Positions 37,426 to 46,642 of a DNA stretch of 64,000 bases are shown here, piece by piece. The stretch covers positions 21,015 through 85,014 of the forward strand of contig JAJDDM010000146.1 in the NCBI GenBank assembly GCA_029260315.1, given 5' to 3'. The notes under the pieces are model-generated. The model was given only the letters and a program-made list of their open reading frames with translations. It had not been told where the DNA came from and ran no database searches. Position numbers and translations under genes: made by a program. The DNA is from Phycisphaerales bacterium. GTDB taxonomy: Bacteria; Planctomycetota; Phycisphaerae; Phycisphaerales; UBA1924. Position 1 is the stretch's first letter. Each line of letters opens with the position of its first letter.

Positions 37426-39696
37426 TCAGTCGAGCAGGTCGAGGAGGATGAAGAAGTCCTCGGCGTCGATGAAGCCGTCGCCGTTGAGGTCGCCGGCGGC
37501 GAGGCGGTCGCAGGGGGGGTCGGGGGGGTCGATGGGGTTGACCGGGGCGTTGAGGCGGAGGATCTGGAAGAGGTCGGCGCGGGTGAGGACGCCGTCGCAG
37601 TTGAGGTCGCCGGGGATGGCGATGGGGATGCGCCACATGCCGCGGCCCTGGGTGCTGACGACGATGCGCTGGCGGTCGGCGTCGAGTTCGAGGTCGATGA
37701 CCGGGACGTGGGGGAGGTTCTGGCTGTAGCGGTGCCAGTTGACGCCGCCGTTGACCGAGCGGTAGAGGCCGTCGTCCGCGCCGGTGTAGAGGGTTGGGAT
37801 GTTGCCGTTGCCGCCGCGGATATCGACCGAGAGGACGTTGACGGGGGTGTCGGGGAGGTCGCCGTCGAAGGGTTCGAAGGATTGGCCGGCGTTGGTGGTG
37901 CGCAGCATTTGGTCGGTGTTGAAGCCGGCGACGGCGAGGTACATGGTGTTGGGGTCGGTGGGGTGGATCTCGATCTCGCGGGTGACGCGGGGCCAGCCGG
38001 GGTTGTTATCTTGGATGAGGGTGAAGGTGCTGGCGGCGTCGGTGGAGATGAGGACGTTGCCGTCGTTGGTGGCGGCGTAGACGACGTTGGGGTTCGAGGG
38101 TGCGATGGCGAGTGCGCGGATGGCGCCGTTGCCGTCGGTAAGGTCGGGGCTGAGGACGGACCAGTTGGAGCCGCCGTCGGTGGATTCGTGGACGCGGTGG
38201 GTGGCGTAGAGCATGCGGTCGGCATTGGCGGGGTCGAGGACGTAGGGGGGGAGGAAGCAGTTGCGTCCGGAGATGTCGGCGCCGATGTAGTTGAAGGAGT
38301 CGCCGCCGTTGGTGGAGCGGTAGAGGTTGGCGGTGCCCTGTGACTCGACGAAGACGCGGCTTGGGCGCGTGTTGTCGAGGCGAGTCCATCCGCCGTCGCC
38401 TCCTCGGATGGTGTCCCAGAGCGCCGTGTCGGTTTCGCGGCGGTTGGTGCCGTTGTCCTGTGCGCCGGCGGCGAACCACTGGTCGTTTGTAGGGTGTGTG
38501 CTGAGGCCGGCGTAGAACTGGATGGTGGTGAGGCTGGTGTTGAGCGATTGCCAGGAGTTGCCGAGGTTTTCGCTGCGGTGGACGCCGCCGTCGGAGCCGA
38601 TGAGCAGGCGTCCGTCTGCGTCGAATGCGATGGCGTGCATATCGACGTGGGGCGGGGTGATGTTGCTCCAGGAGGCGCCGTTGTTGGTTGTGCGCATGAG
38701 CGTGAAGCCGCCGGCGATGGCGGCGTCGGGGTTGGCGGGCTGGAAGGCGATGGTGGAGAGGTACCAGCCGTAGGTTGCCTGATTGACGGCGCCGACCCAT
38801 GTCCATGACGCGCCGGCGTTGTTGCTGCGGTAGATGCCCAGGTTGCTCGCGCCGCCGCCGGTGGAGCTGGAGGGATTGGTGAGGATGGCCATGAGGCGGC
38901 TGGAGTCGTCGGGAGAGACGGCGACGCTGATGCGGCCGATGTTGGAGGGGAGGTTGTTGGTGAGCTTGGTCCAGGTTGCGCCGGCGTCGGTGGTCTTGTA
39001 GATGCCGTTGTCGGGGTGGCCGAAGATGCGGCCGATGGCGGCGTAGAGGATGCTCGTGTCGTTGTGGTCGATGGCGATGTCGGTGGCCGAGAGGTTGGGG
39101 AGGTTTTCGAGGCGTTGCCAGGAGACGCCTGCGTCGGTGGACTTGAAGACACCGAGGGGGCCGGTGGCCTGGGGGTGGTTCTTGGCGGCGGCGAGTTCGG
39201 GGAAGCCGCCGGCGCGGGTGATGGATGCGTAGAGGGTGCTCGTGTTCGCGGGGTCGATGACGATCTTGGAAAAGCAGCGCCCGGCGAAGGTGTCGTGGGC
39301 GAGGTGGGTCCAGGTGTCGCCGGCGTCTGTGGACTTGAAGAGGCCCAGGCCGTAGCGGCTGTGGTTGGCGTAGTTGGCCTCGCCGGTGCCGGCGTAGAGG
39401 GTGTCGGGGTTGGCGGGGTCGATGGCGAGCGCGCCGATGGCGGTGGTGGGCATGTGGTCGGTGAGGGGCTGCCAGGAGTCGCCGGCGTTGGTCGTGCGCC
39501 AGACGCCGGCGTCGGCACCCGCGGCGTAGTAGAGATCGGGGTCGGTGGGGTGTGCGGCGAGTGCGCTGATGCGTCCGGCGGAGCCGCCGAAGAACGAGAC
39601 GGGAGCGGGGCCGAGGGATTCGGCGGTCTGGGCGGGGGCGGGTGTGCTGAGAGGGCAGGCGCAGATAATCGCGGAGAGAATGGCTGGCGTTCTCAT
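37426..39696 (-). CDS. Secreted BNR/sortilin-like repeat protein with C-terminal dockerin
   Basis: A 756-residue protein with a signal peptide (MRTPAILSAIICACPLSTPAPAQ). At least eight beta-propeller repeats follow of the form 'VWRTTNAGDSWQPLTD' or 'IYKTTDAGATWTKLTN', the Asp-box/BNR pattern of VPS10/sortilin and glycoside-hydrolase 74-like propellers. The C-terminal ~60 residues are a type I dockerin: two calcium loops, DLNCDGVLTRADLFQ and DLNGDGFIDAEDFF. Planctomycetes carry many such dockerins without cellulosomes. It starts within the stop of the preceding gene (ATGA overlap at 39696). No catalytic residues are evident, so binding is as likely as hydrolysis. Confidence 0.88.
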   Translation of the reverse strand: MRTPAILSAIICACPLSTPAPAQTAESLGPAPVSFFGGSAGRISALAAHPTDPDLYYAAGADAGVWRTTNAGDSWQPLTDHMPTTAIGALAIDPANPDTLYAGTGEANYANHSRYGLGLFKSTDAGDTWTHLAHDTFAGRCFSKIVIDPANTSTLYASITRAGGFPELAAAKNHPQATGPLGVFKSTDAGVSWQRLENLPNLSATDIAIDHNDTSILYAAIGRIFGHPDNGIYKTTDAGATWTKLTNNLPSNIGRISVAVSPDDSSRLMAILTNPSSSTGGGASNLGIYRSNNAGASWTWVGAVNQATYGWYLSTIAFQPANPDAAIAGGFTLMRTTNNGASWSNITPPHVDMHAIAFDADGRLLIGSDGGVHRSENLGNSWQSLNTSLTTIQFYAGLSTHPTNDQWFAAGAQDNGTNRRETDTALWDTIRGGDGGWTRLDNTRPSRVFVESQGTANLYRSTNGGDSFNYIGADISGRNCFLPPYVLDPANADRMLYATHRVHESTDGGSNWSVLSPDLTDGNGAIRALAIAPSNPNVVYAATNDGNVLISTDAASTFTLIQDNNPGWPRVTREIEIHPTDPNTMYLAVAGFNTDQMLRTTNAGQSFEPFDGDLPDTPVNVLSVDIRGGNGNIPTLYTGADDGLYRSVNGGVNWHRYSQNLPHVPVIDLELDADRQRIVVSTQGRGMWRIPIAIPGDLNCDGVLTRADLFQILRLNAPVNPIDPPDPPCDRLAAGDLNGDGFIDAEDFFILLDLLD

Positions 39697-40511
39697 CGCT
39701 GGTCCTCCGTGACGGTGAAGGTGAGGACGCCGGTGACGAGGTCGATGTCGGCGGGCGCGGCGATTGGCGATGCGCTGTTTGGTTTGGGGCTGATTGGTGG
39801 GTCCGGATCGTTCGGCGCGGCGGGTGTGGCGCGGTGGAACTCGATTCGATAGTCGCCGGGGCGGTCGATGCGGAGGTCTGCGAAGCCGCCGGCTCGGGTT
39901 GTGAGGATGGTCGTGGTGTTGGAGTCGAGGTGTGTGGCGATGACGCGCTGGCCGGTGACGCTGACGCCGGCGATATAGATGCGCAAGGGCATGTCGCCCG
40001 TGAAGCCGGGGCGGGTGGGGTCCATGAGCGGGCGGATCTCGGCGTGGACGGCGAGCTTGCTGGTGGCGATGGGGGAGGATCCAGACGAGTCCTTGGGCGG
40101 GCGCACGAACGTGACGAGGGACTCGCGTCGGCGGACGCGGATAGCGTCGGCGACGGGGGGGACATCGCCGGACGCTCGTGCTGAGAACTCGCCCCACTGC
40201 TCGGCGGGGACCGACTCGATGCGAGGGTCGAGCTCGACGCCGACGACGGATGCGCCGTGCGGGGTGAGATCGACCACGACGCCGGCGTTCTGGTCGGGCT
40301 GCGGGTGGTGGCGGTTTTCCTGGCGGTCTGCTGTGCGCCAGAACATCCAGGCGATGCGCTCTTGGGGCCAGACCGCCTCGCGCCCGTTCTCGTGCATCGT
40401 CACGAGTACCCCGGGAGATCCCTGGGGCGGCGACGTGGCGTGCAGGGTTCGGAGTGTTTGTGCGTTGGCGGGAAGTGTGAGGACGCTCACCAAGGCGATC
40501 AGGCGTGTCAT
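39693..40511 (-). CDS. Exported protein of unknown function upstream of the BNR protein
   Basis: A 272-residue protein with a signal peptide (MTRLIALVSVLTLPANAQ). The C-terminal part (VTGQRVIATHLDSNTTTILT...GGFADLRIDRPGDYRIEFH) looks like an Ig-like/DUF4198-type beta domain. The first ~120 residues hold a region starting TLRTLHATSPPQGSPGVLVT. It is translationally coupled to the BNR-dockerin gene, so the two are probably secreted and act together. Confidence 0.7.
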   Translation of the reverse strand: MTRLIALVSVLTLPANAQTLRTLHATSPPQGSPGVLVTMHENGREAVWPQERIAWMFWRTADRQENRHHPQPDQNAGVVVDLTPHGASVVGVELDPRIESVPAEQWGEFSARASGDVPPVADAIRVRRRESLVTFVRPPKDSSGSSPIATSKLAVHAEIRPLMDPTRPGFTGDMPLRIYIAGVSVTGQRVIATHLDSNTTTILTTRAGGFADLRIDRPGDYRIEFHRATPAAPNDPDPPISPKPNSASPIAAPADIDLVTGVLTFTVTEDQR

Positions 40512-40645
40512 GCTTGCAGACTACCCGGCGCGGTGCTCGCGGACAACGGTCCGCGCGGATCTGCATCAACCGACCATCGGCGTGTTGATCGCCGCTGAGA
40601 TTGGGCGGCAGGGCCTATCGGGCTTGGAACGGGGCTTGAGGTAGG

Positions 40646-41635
40646 ATGTCGGCGATGGGCGATGCGTACGACATCGAGCCAACGCCGGGGCTGGCGGGGC
40701 ACGACCGATTGGTCGTGGAGGAGCACGCGCGGTGCGTGACGTGTGAGGCGTCCTTGATGGGCAAGGCCGTGGAGGGGGCTTGCGACTGCGGGACGACGGT
40801 GGCGTTCTCGCTGTACGGGCCGGAGGCGGCGATGTCGGGCGGCGCGGCGGCCGTGGTGGGGTCGGTCGTGTGCCGGCGGTGCGGGTATGACCTGAGCGGG
40901 ATGGCGGCGAGCGGGCGGTGTCCGGAGTGCTCGATGTCCGTGCGCCGCTCGATGCGCGGTGACCTGCTGTCGAGCAGCGATCCGGGGTATGTGGCGATGC
41001 TGGCGCGGGGGGCGCTGATCGCCGAGTGGACGGTGATTCTGAATATTGTGCTGATCGTCGCGAGCGTGTTCGTGATGAGCGTGAGGCCGGCGGTGGGCGG
41101 GGTGATGAGCGCGGCGTTGGTGGCGCTGAACATCGCGAGCCTGGCGGGGTGGTGGATGCTGACGACGCGGGATCCGGCGCTGGGGGAGGCAGATCCTGGG
41201 GGAAGGGCGCGGCGGGTGCTGCGGTGGGCGCTGGTGGGGATGATCGCCCTGACGGCGCTGGATCTGGCGCTGACGTTCGCGCCGGGTCAGGTCAATCCGG
41301 CGGGGGGCTGGGGCGTGGTTGCGATTGTGGGATTGGCGTCGCCGGTGGTGTGGCTGGTGAAGATGTATGCGTCGCTCTCGTACATGATCATTCTGGATTC
41401 GCGGCTGGAGCGCGGGCGGGTCTCGGAGCACGCGGAGCGCGCGCGGACGATTCTGAATATCTCGCTGGGGTTGATCGCGGGGACCATTGTCGTGGCGATG
41501 TTCACTCCTTGCGTCGCGATCCTGCCGATTCTTGCGTTGGGGATCTTCGGCGTGGTGTTTCTGGTGCGGTATGTGAGCATGCTGGAGGCGGCGCGGGAGG
41601 GGTTGAAGCGTGCGCGGGCGGGGGCGGCGAGGTGA
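40646..41635 (+). CDS. Zinc-ribbon membrane protein (CGYDL...CPEC family), multi-span
   Basis: A 329-residue protein. The N-terminal ~100 residues hold Cys pairs (CVTC...CDCG, then CRRCGYDLSGMAASGRCPEC). The rest has several hydrophobic helices (LNIVLIVASVFVMSV, VALNIASLAGWWML, VVAIVGLASPVVWLV, IAGTIVVAMFTPCVAIL). The CGYDL...CPEC motif recurs in the genes at 46109 and 46904, so these are paralogues in part. Such proteins are abundant in Phycisphaerae and uncharacterised. GAGG precedes the ATG by 5 bases. Confidence 0.8.
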   Translation: MSAMGDAYDIEPTPGLAGHDRLVVEEHARCVTCEASLMGKAVEGACDCGTTVAFSLYGPEAAMSGGAAAVVGSVVCRRCGYDLSGMAASGRCPECSMSVRRSMRGDLLSSSDPGYVAMLARGALIAEWTVILNIVLIVASVFVMSVRPAVGGVMSAALVALNIASLAGWWMLTTRDPALGEADPGGRARRVLRWALVGMIALTALDLALTFAPGQVNPAGGWGVVAIVGLASPVVWLVKMYASLSYMIILDSRLERGRVSEHAERARTILNISLGLIAGTIVVAMFTPCVAILPILALGIFGVVFLVRYVSMLEAAREGLKRARAGAAR

Positions 41636-41678
41636 TGTCACGCGGGATCGGGGTCGTTCTCAATGACGACGACCGCCA

Positions 41679-41727
41679 ATTGGACAACTACGGCAGTTAT
41701 TGTCCAATCTCGTTCTGGATTGGACAG
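41679..41727. other. ATTGGACAA inverted repeat plus third half-site
   Basis: ATTGGACAA (41679-41687) and TTGTCCAAT (41700-41708) form a perfect 9-bp inverted repeat around 12 bases. A further direct half-site ATTGGACAG starts at 41719. It lies between the ends of two convergent genes (40646 gene and dnaE). No T run makes it a terminator, so it could be a protein-binding site or a weak bidirectional stop. Confidence 0.5.
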
Positions 41728-41740
41728 AAAGGTCCGCTTG

Positions 41741-44700
41741 TTATGGGACTTCGACGGCGACGCCGCCGACGATGGCGGCGGAGCGCTCGCCGAGGATGTC
41801 GCGGAGGTTGCTGACCAGTTCGGGTCCGACGCCGACGCGTTTGATGGTGCGGGGCTTGAGGCGGACGGTCTGGTGGCCATCGCGGACGATGAGCTCGACG
41901 GGCATGTTGGCGGGGGCGGGGGTGCTGGTGGGGGTGCTGAGGGCGTCGCGGAGGCGGGTGAGGGCGTCGTCGCGCCCGCCGTTGAGGCGTTGCTCGTCGA
42001 GGGTGACGCTGAGTCGGCCCTTGATGAGCGGGACGCCGTCGATGGGGACGAGCTGGTCGACGATGATCTGGGGCTCGCCCCGTTTGTGGTCCATGCGGCC
42101 GAGGACGAAGAGGGCGCCGTCTGCGCGGGCGAGGTGGCCGTACTTGGTGTAGGGGTCGGCGAATATGACCGATTCGACGGAGCCGGTGAGGTCCTCGATG
42201 GTGAGGACGGCCATCTTCTGGCCGCTGGATCTGCCGGTGCGGCAGGTGACCTCGCGGAGGGACTGGGGGAGGGCGGCGACGACGACGCGCCGGTCCTGAC
42301 CGAGCTCGCGGACCGCGCGGATGTCGAGTGTGGGGAAGGCCTCGATCCAGGCGCGCCAGGTCTCGAGGGGGTGGCTGGAGAGGTAGAAGCCGAGGGTGTC
42401 TTTTTCGTTCTGGAGGGTTTCGGCCTCGGTCCAGGGTTCGGTGCGTTCGAGGGCGGGCTCGGTGGGGGCTTGGGTTTCGGCGGCGCCGAAGCCGAAGAGT
42501 TGGTTCTGGCCCGAGTCGCGGTCCTTGGCGAGTTTCTGGGCGGTGCTGACGGCGTTTTCAATTGATGCGATCATCGCGCTGCGTTGCTCGCGCCCGTGGA
42601 CCTCGTCGAACGCGCCGCTGCGGATGAGAGCCTCGATGGTGGCCTTGTTGACGACGCCGGCGGGGACGCGTTCGGCGAAGTCTTGGAGGGAGAGGAAGGG
42701 GGCGGAATGAGCGATTGAGCGATTGAGCGATGGAGCGAATGAGGGGGAATCGCCGCCGGTCGTTCCGTGCGTGGCGGGTTCTTTCTGTGTCTCATTCGCT
42801 GATTCGCTGATTCGCTGATTCGCTTGCTTCTCGGCGTGGCCTTCGCTCGAAGACTCGCTCAGACCACGGCGCCCATTGCCGTCTCTCTCGACGATGATGG
42901 CGGCGATGGCCTTGGCGCCGGCGCCCTTGATGGCGCGCAGGCCGAAGCGGATGTGGCCGTGGGCGGCGTCGCGGGGTTCGTTGTCATCGAAGACGACGGT
43001 GAAGTCGGCGGCGGAGCGGTTGATGGAGGGCGCGGCGACGCGGATGGCGTCGCTGACGACCTTGCCGGTGGCGGGGTCGATCGTGCGGGTGCGCTTGCAG
43101 TCGTCGAGGTAGGGGATCCAGTCGCTGACCTTCTGGGCCTGGGACTCGAAGCTGAGGAACGCGGCCATGAACTGGCGGGGGAAGTAGGTCTTGAGGTAGG
43201 CGGTCTGGTAGGCGATGATGGCGTAGCCGGTGGAGTGGCTCTTGTTGAAGCCGTAGCCGGCGAACTTGAGGATGAGCTCGAAGAGTTCCTTGGCGTGGGC
43301 CTTGTCGAGGCCTTGCGTTTGGGCGCCGTCGATGAACTTGGAGCGGTTGGCGTCGATGATCTTCTTTTTCTTCTTGCTGATGGCCTTGATGAGCGAGTAG
43401 GCGTCGCGCAGGGGGATGCCGCCCAGCTCGTGGACGATCTGCATGACCTGCTCCTGGTAGACCATGACGCCGTAGGTCTCGTGAGTGAAGCGGTCGACGA
43501 TGGGGTGGACCTTGGGGACCTGTTCTGTGCCGTGCTTGCGGCGGTTGTAGTCGGGGATGAGGTCCATGGGCCCGGGGCGGAACAGGGCGTTGGCGGCGAT
43601 GAGGTCTTCGAGGCGGTCGGGCTGCATGTCGGCGAGGAGTCGGCGCATGCCGCCGGATTCGAACTGGAAGACGCCGGTGGTGTCGCCTCGTTGGAAGAGC
43701 TGGAAGACGCGGGGGTCGTCGTAGGTGAGGCGTTCCAGATCGAGCGGATGGGGGTCTTGTGTAGATCGGCTCTCCGAGCCGATGCGTTTTTCGCCCTTGT
43801 CTTGTTCGCGATCATCGGCCACGCGATCATCGGCTCGGAGAGGTGATCTACCCACTGCTTCCCAGATCGCATCCTCCGGGAGGGTGTCGCGGATCAGGGC
43901 CTTGGCTCGCTCGACGATGCTGAGGGTGCGCAGGCCCAGGAAGTCCATCTTGAGCAGGCCCATTTTTTCGCAGGTGGGGCCGTCCCATTGGGTGACGATC
44001 TCGTTCTCGCCAGCCTGGGACTGCTTGTAGAGCGGGACGATCTCGCTGAGGGGGGTGTTGGCGATGACGACGCCGGCGGCATGGACGCCGGCGTGGCGGG
44101 CCTGGCCCTCGAGGACCTTGGCGGTGTCGATGACGCGCCGGACAGTTTCGTCCTCGTCGTAGCGCTTCTTGAGGTCTTTGTTTTCTTTGAGCGCGCCGTC
44201 GAGGGTGATGCCGAGGGTGTCGGGGATCATCTTGGCGAGCTTGTCGGCGTCGGCGAGGGGGACGGCGTGGACGCGGCAGACATCGCGCACGGCGGCCTTG
44301 GCCTTGAGCGTGCCGAAGGTGATGATCTGGGCGACGTGCCCGTACTTCTGGCGAACGTACTCGAGGACGTCTGCGCGCCCGTTCTGGCAGAGGTCGATAT
44401 CGATATCGGGGTATTCGCTGCGATCCGGATCGGTGAAGCGTTCGAAGAGCAGGCCGTAGCGGATCGGGCAGGCGTTGGAGAGGCCCAGGACGTAGCCGAC
44501 CATGGTGCCGACGCCGCTGCCTCTGGCGTTGGCGGGGATGGCGCGCTGGCGGCCCCAGTTGACGAAGTCCCAGACGATGAGGAAGTAGGCGCTAATGAGC
44601 TTGTCGGCGAGGATTTTCAGTTCGCGGTTGAGGCGGGCCCACTTGTCGAAGGCGTCGAGGTTGAGACCGTGGGCTTCGCGGGCGGTATCGGCGTCGTCGG

Positions 44701-46015
44701 TGCCTTCGATGAGATCGTGGCGGTGTTCGAGGATGGATGGGCCGTAGCGCCAGACCATGCCGGCTTCTGCGAGGAGGCGCAGGGCGCGGTCGCCTTCGAG
44801 GCGGATGGCGGTTTCGTCGGGGTCGGAGGGGGTGTCGGAGGTGGCCGGTGCGTGCTCGGCGCGGGGGTCCATCGAGCCCGGGCTTGCGCCGGGGCCTCCG
44901 TTGGGGTCCGCGTGGCCTTCGCTCGAAGACTCGCTCAGACCACGGCACCGGTCGTCGGCTTTGCGATAGGGGCTGAGCTCGAAGCGTGCGCTGAAGGCGC
45001 GGTACCACGCCGAGAGGTCGCCTGCGAACTGCGGGTCGTCGTGGGTGGGCAGGTCGTCGGGGGCTTGGACGCGCACCATGGGCGCGTGGCTTGCGCCGAC
45101 CTCGAGCTCGACGTTGCAGCGATCGGCGATCCGCAGCGTGTTGTCGCAGGCCTCCTTGCCGATGTCGCCGTAGGTCTCTTCGAAGAGATCGCGCATCTGC
45201 TGGGGGCTCTTGACGTAGAGCTCGGGGGTGTAGTGGAGGCGGTCGGGGTCGTCCTTGATCTTGCCCATCGAGATGCAGATGAGCGTGTCGTGGGCGTCGT
45301 GGTCCTCGGCCCTGAGGAAGTGCGCGTCGTTGTCGCAGACGATCGGGAGGTCGAGCTGCTTGGCGATGCGGATCAGGTGGGGGTTGATCGAAATCTGCTC
45401 GGGGACGTGGTGCTGGAGCTCGACGAAGAAGCGCGGGCCGGTCCCCTCGTCCTTGAAGACCTCGGCGTGCCACTGGGCGCTCTCGACGGCCTTGAGCCAG
45501 CTCGACTCGTCCTTGGTGCGTTCGAAGCTGAGCAGGTGCTCGCCCATCTCGCTGCCGAGGTGCCCGTTGATGGCGATGAGGCCGCGGTTGCGCTCGGCGA
45601 GAAGGGCGCGGTCGATGCGGGGCTTGTAGTAGAAGCCTGTGAGGTAGGCTTCGGAGCAGAGATGCAGGAGGTTCTGCCAGCCGGTCTGGTTCTCGGCGAG
45701 GAGGACGAGGTGGTAGCCGCCGTCGGCGACGCCGGTGTGGGTGCGGTCGCGGCGGTCGCCCGGGGCGACGTAGGCCTCGACGCCGAGGATGGGCTTGATG
45801 CCGGCCTTGCGGGCTGTTTCGTAGAACTCGACGGCGCCGTGGATGTTGCCGTGGTCGGTGACGGCGACGGCGTCCATGGCGAGGTCTTTGACGCGGCTGA
45901 CGAGGCGGTCGATGCGGTTGCCGCCGTCGAGGAGGGAGTACTCGCTGTGGAGGTGGAGGTGGCAGAACCCCGGTGCGGCAGAATCCGTCGCCGAGCCTTC
46001 CTTGGCGTTGGTCAT
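41741..46015 (-). CDS. dnaE: DNA polymerase III subunit alpha (DnaE) enlarged by repeat insertions
   Basis: A 1424-residue replicative polymerase (E. coli 1160). The PHP domain starts FCHLHLHSEYSLLDGGNRID. The catalytic Asp pair is in YPDIDIDLCQNGRADVLEYV, and the third in MDFLGLRTLSIVERA. The fingers (ESGGMRRLLADMQPDRLEDL), helix-hairpin-helix region and C-terminal OB fold (EVTCRTGRSSGQKMAVLTIE) follow. Three places carry low-complexity in-frame insertions made of dispersed repeats: about residues 350-392, 720-755 and 1048-1106. The active-site motifs are untouched. The ATG at 46015 is preferred over the upstream TTG at 46033. Confidence 0.95.
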   Translation of the reverse strand: MTNAKEGSATDSAAPGFCHLHLHSEYSLLDGGNRIDRLVSRVKDLAMDAVAVTDHGNIHGAVEFYETARKAGIKPILGVEAYVAPGDRRDRTHTGVADGGYHLVLLAENQTGWQNLLHLCSEAYLTGFYYKPRIDRALLAERNRGLIAINGHLGSEMGEHLLSFERTKDESSWLKAVESAQWHAEVFKDEGTGPRFFVELQHHVPEQISINPHLIRIAKQLDLPIVCDNDAHFLRAEDHDAHDTLICISMGKIKDDPDRLHYTPELYVKSPQQMRDLFEETYGDIGKEACDNTLRIADRCNVELEVGASHAPMVRVQAPDDLPTHDDPQFAGDLSAWYRAFSARFELSPYRKADDRCRGLSESSSEGHADPNGGPGASPGSMDPRAEHAPATSDTPSDPDETAIRLEGDRALRLLAEAGMVWRYGPSILEHRHDLIEGTDDADTAREAHGLNLDAFDKWARLNRELKILADKLISAYFLIVWDFVNWGRQRAIPANARGSGVGTMVGYVLGLSNACPIRYGLLFERFTDPDRSEYPDIDIDLCQNGRADVLEYVRQKYGHVAQIITFGTLKAKAAVRDVCRVHAVPLADADKLAKMIPDTLGITLDGALKENKDLKKRYDEDETVRRVIDTAKVLEGQARHAGVHAAGVVIANTPLSEIVPLYKQSQAGENEIVTQWDGPTCEKMGLLKMDFLGLRTLSIVERAKALIRDTLPEDAIWEAVGRSPLRADDRVADDREQDKGEKRIGSESRSTQDPHPLDLERLTYDDPRVFQLFQRGDTTGVFQFESGGMRRLLADMQPDRLEDLIAANALFRPGPMDLIPDYNRRKHGTEQVPKVHPIVDRFTHETYGVMVYQEQVMQIVHELGGIPLRDAYSLIKAISKKKKKIIDANRSKFIDGAQTQGLDKAHAKELFELILKFAGYGFNKSHSTGYAIIAYQTAYLKTYFPRQFMAAFLSFESQAQKVSDWIPYLDDCKRTRTIDPATGKVVSDAIRVAAPSINRSAADFTVVFDDNEPRDAAHGHIRFGLRAIKGAGAKAIAAIIVERDGNGRRGLSESSSEGHAEKQANQRISESANETQKEPATHGTTGGDSPSFAPSLNRSIAHSAPFLSLQDFAERVPAGVVNKATIEALIRSGAFDEVHGREQRSAMIASIENAVSTAQKLAKDRDSGQNQLFGFGAAETQAPTEPALERTEPWTEAETLQNEKDTLGFYLSSHPLETWRAWIEAFPTLDIRAVRELGQDRRVVVAALPQSLREVTCRTGRSSGQKMAVLTIEDLTGSVESVIFADPYTKYGHLARADGALFVLGRMDHKRGEPQIIVDQLVPIDGVPLIKGRLSVTLDEQRLNGGRDDALTRLRDALSTPTSTPAPANMPVELIVRDGHQTVRLKPRTIKRVGVGPELVSNLRDILGERSAAIVGGVAVEVP
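42700..42828 (-). repeat. 8-bp tandem repeats inside dnaE
   Basis: On the + strand, GAGCGATT-type units repeat about four times near 42708-42738, and GATTCGCT units repeat about four times near 42794-42824. On the coding strand they give NRSIAHS and NQRISESANE. The two blocks are approximate inverted forms of each other. A related stretch occurs at 31840-31860. Confidence 0.75.
42833..42873 (-). repeat. 41-bp dispersed repeat, in-frame copy inside dnaE (C-terminal)
   Basis: On the coding strand it encodes RRGLSESSSEGHA (about residues 1048-1061). Sequence and orientation relative to dnaE match the copy at 44910. Confidence 0.92.
43761..43853 (-). repeat. GTAGATC...CCGAGCCGAT element, inverted pair inside dnaE
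   Basis: GTAGATCGGCTCTCCGAGCC begins at 43761, and the inverted copy CGGCTCGGAGAGGTGATCTA ends at 43850. On the coding strand they give GRSPLRADD and RIGSESRST, flanking about 15 residues. The first uses the same reading frame as the clpB copies (GRSxxRAD). Confidence 0.9.
44910..44949 (-). repeat. 41-bp dispersed repeat, in-frame copy inside dnaE (N-terminal)
   Basis: On the coding strand it encodes CRGLSESSSEGHAD (about residues 356-369), at the start of an acidic Pro-rich insertion (PNGGPGASPGSMDPRAEH). Confidence 0.92.
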
Positions 46016-46108
46016 GGCGTGTGTTCCGTTCAAGATCTGAGCGGTTCAGTGTACCCGGATCGGGGCCCGAGTGCCGGAATGAACAGGGCGCGCGGTATAC
46101 TCCCAAAG

Positions 46109-46594
46109 ATGGCGTGTATGACCCCCATCTGCGACAACTGTGGCTACGACCTGACTGGCACAGAGCGTCGCGACGGGCTGTACAGGTGTCCCGAATGCGG
46201 CAAGTTCCACGACGCGGTTGCTCCGCTCGAAGCGCCACCCTGGCCGGGATGGAGGCATGTGCTCTTGCGGGCATCGGTCCCGACAGTTCTCGTGCTCGGC
46301 GCAATGGGCGTGTGGCTCGCGTTCATGCCCGGCGTAGCGCATCGCAACTGGAGAACTGGCGGGTTTATGATCGAGGGGACGGTCTTCGTTTTTCCGTTTG
46401 TTCTCCTTGCGAGCGCCGTGTGGGGCCCGTTCAGACAGGCTCGCACGTTTGCCGCCAGCTCACGAGGACCGAGCCCCACGAAGAGGCGGATCGTCGTTGT
46501 GGGGATGGCGTGCAACCTCGCCCTCATCGTGGCCGTCTTCTTTTTCTTGGGCGGTTGGGCTGGGCTGCAACTCATTCGTTCCATGCCCGACTGA
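46109..46594 (+). CDS. Zinc-ribbon membrane protein (CDNCGYDLTG...CPECG)
   Basis: A 161-residue protein with zinc ribbon CDNCGYDLTGTERRDGLYRC then PECG at the N-terminus and three hydrophobic helices (VPTVLVLGAMGVWLAFMPG, GTVFVFPFVLLASAVWG, GMACNLALIVAVFFFLGGW). It is a shorter relative of the genes at 40646 and 46904. ATG 46109 and ATG 46118 are both possible, and both keep the ribbon. It is divergent from dnaE. Function unknown. Confidence 0.8.
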   Translation: MACMTPICDNCGYDLTGTERRDGLYRCPECGKFHDAVAPLEAPPWPGWRHVLLRASVPTVLVLGAMGVWLAFMPGVAHRNWRTGGFMIEGTVFVFPFVLLASAVWGPFRQARTFAASSRGPSPTKRRIVVVGMACNLALIVAVFFFLGGWAGLQLIRSMPD

Positions 46595-46642
46595 ATCAAC
46601 TGATCTCCGATCCCCAACAACGAGAAACCCGTAGAATCTCCT

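Noticed and set aside
43988..46108. 868-codon plus-strand frame antisense to dnaE
   Set aside because: Only its last ~160 codons (from 46109) are a real zinc-ribbon protein. The rest is the complement of dnaE.
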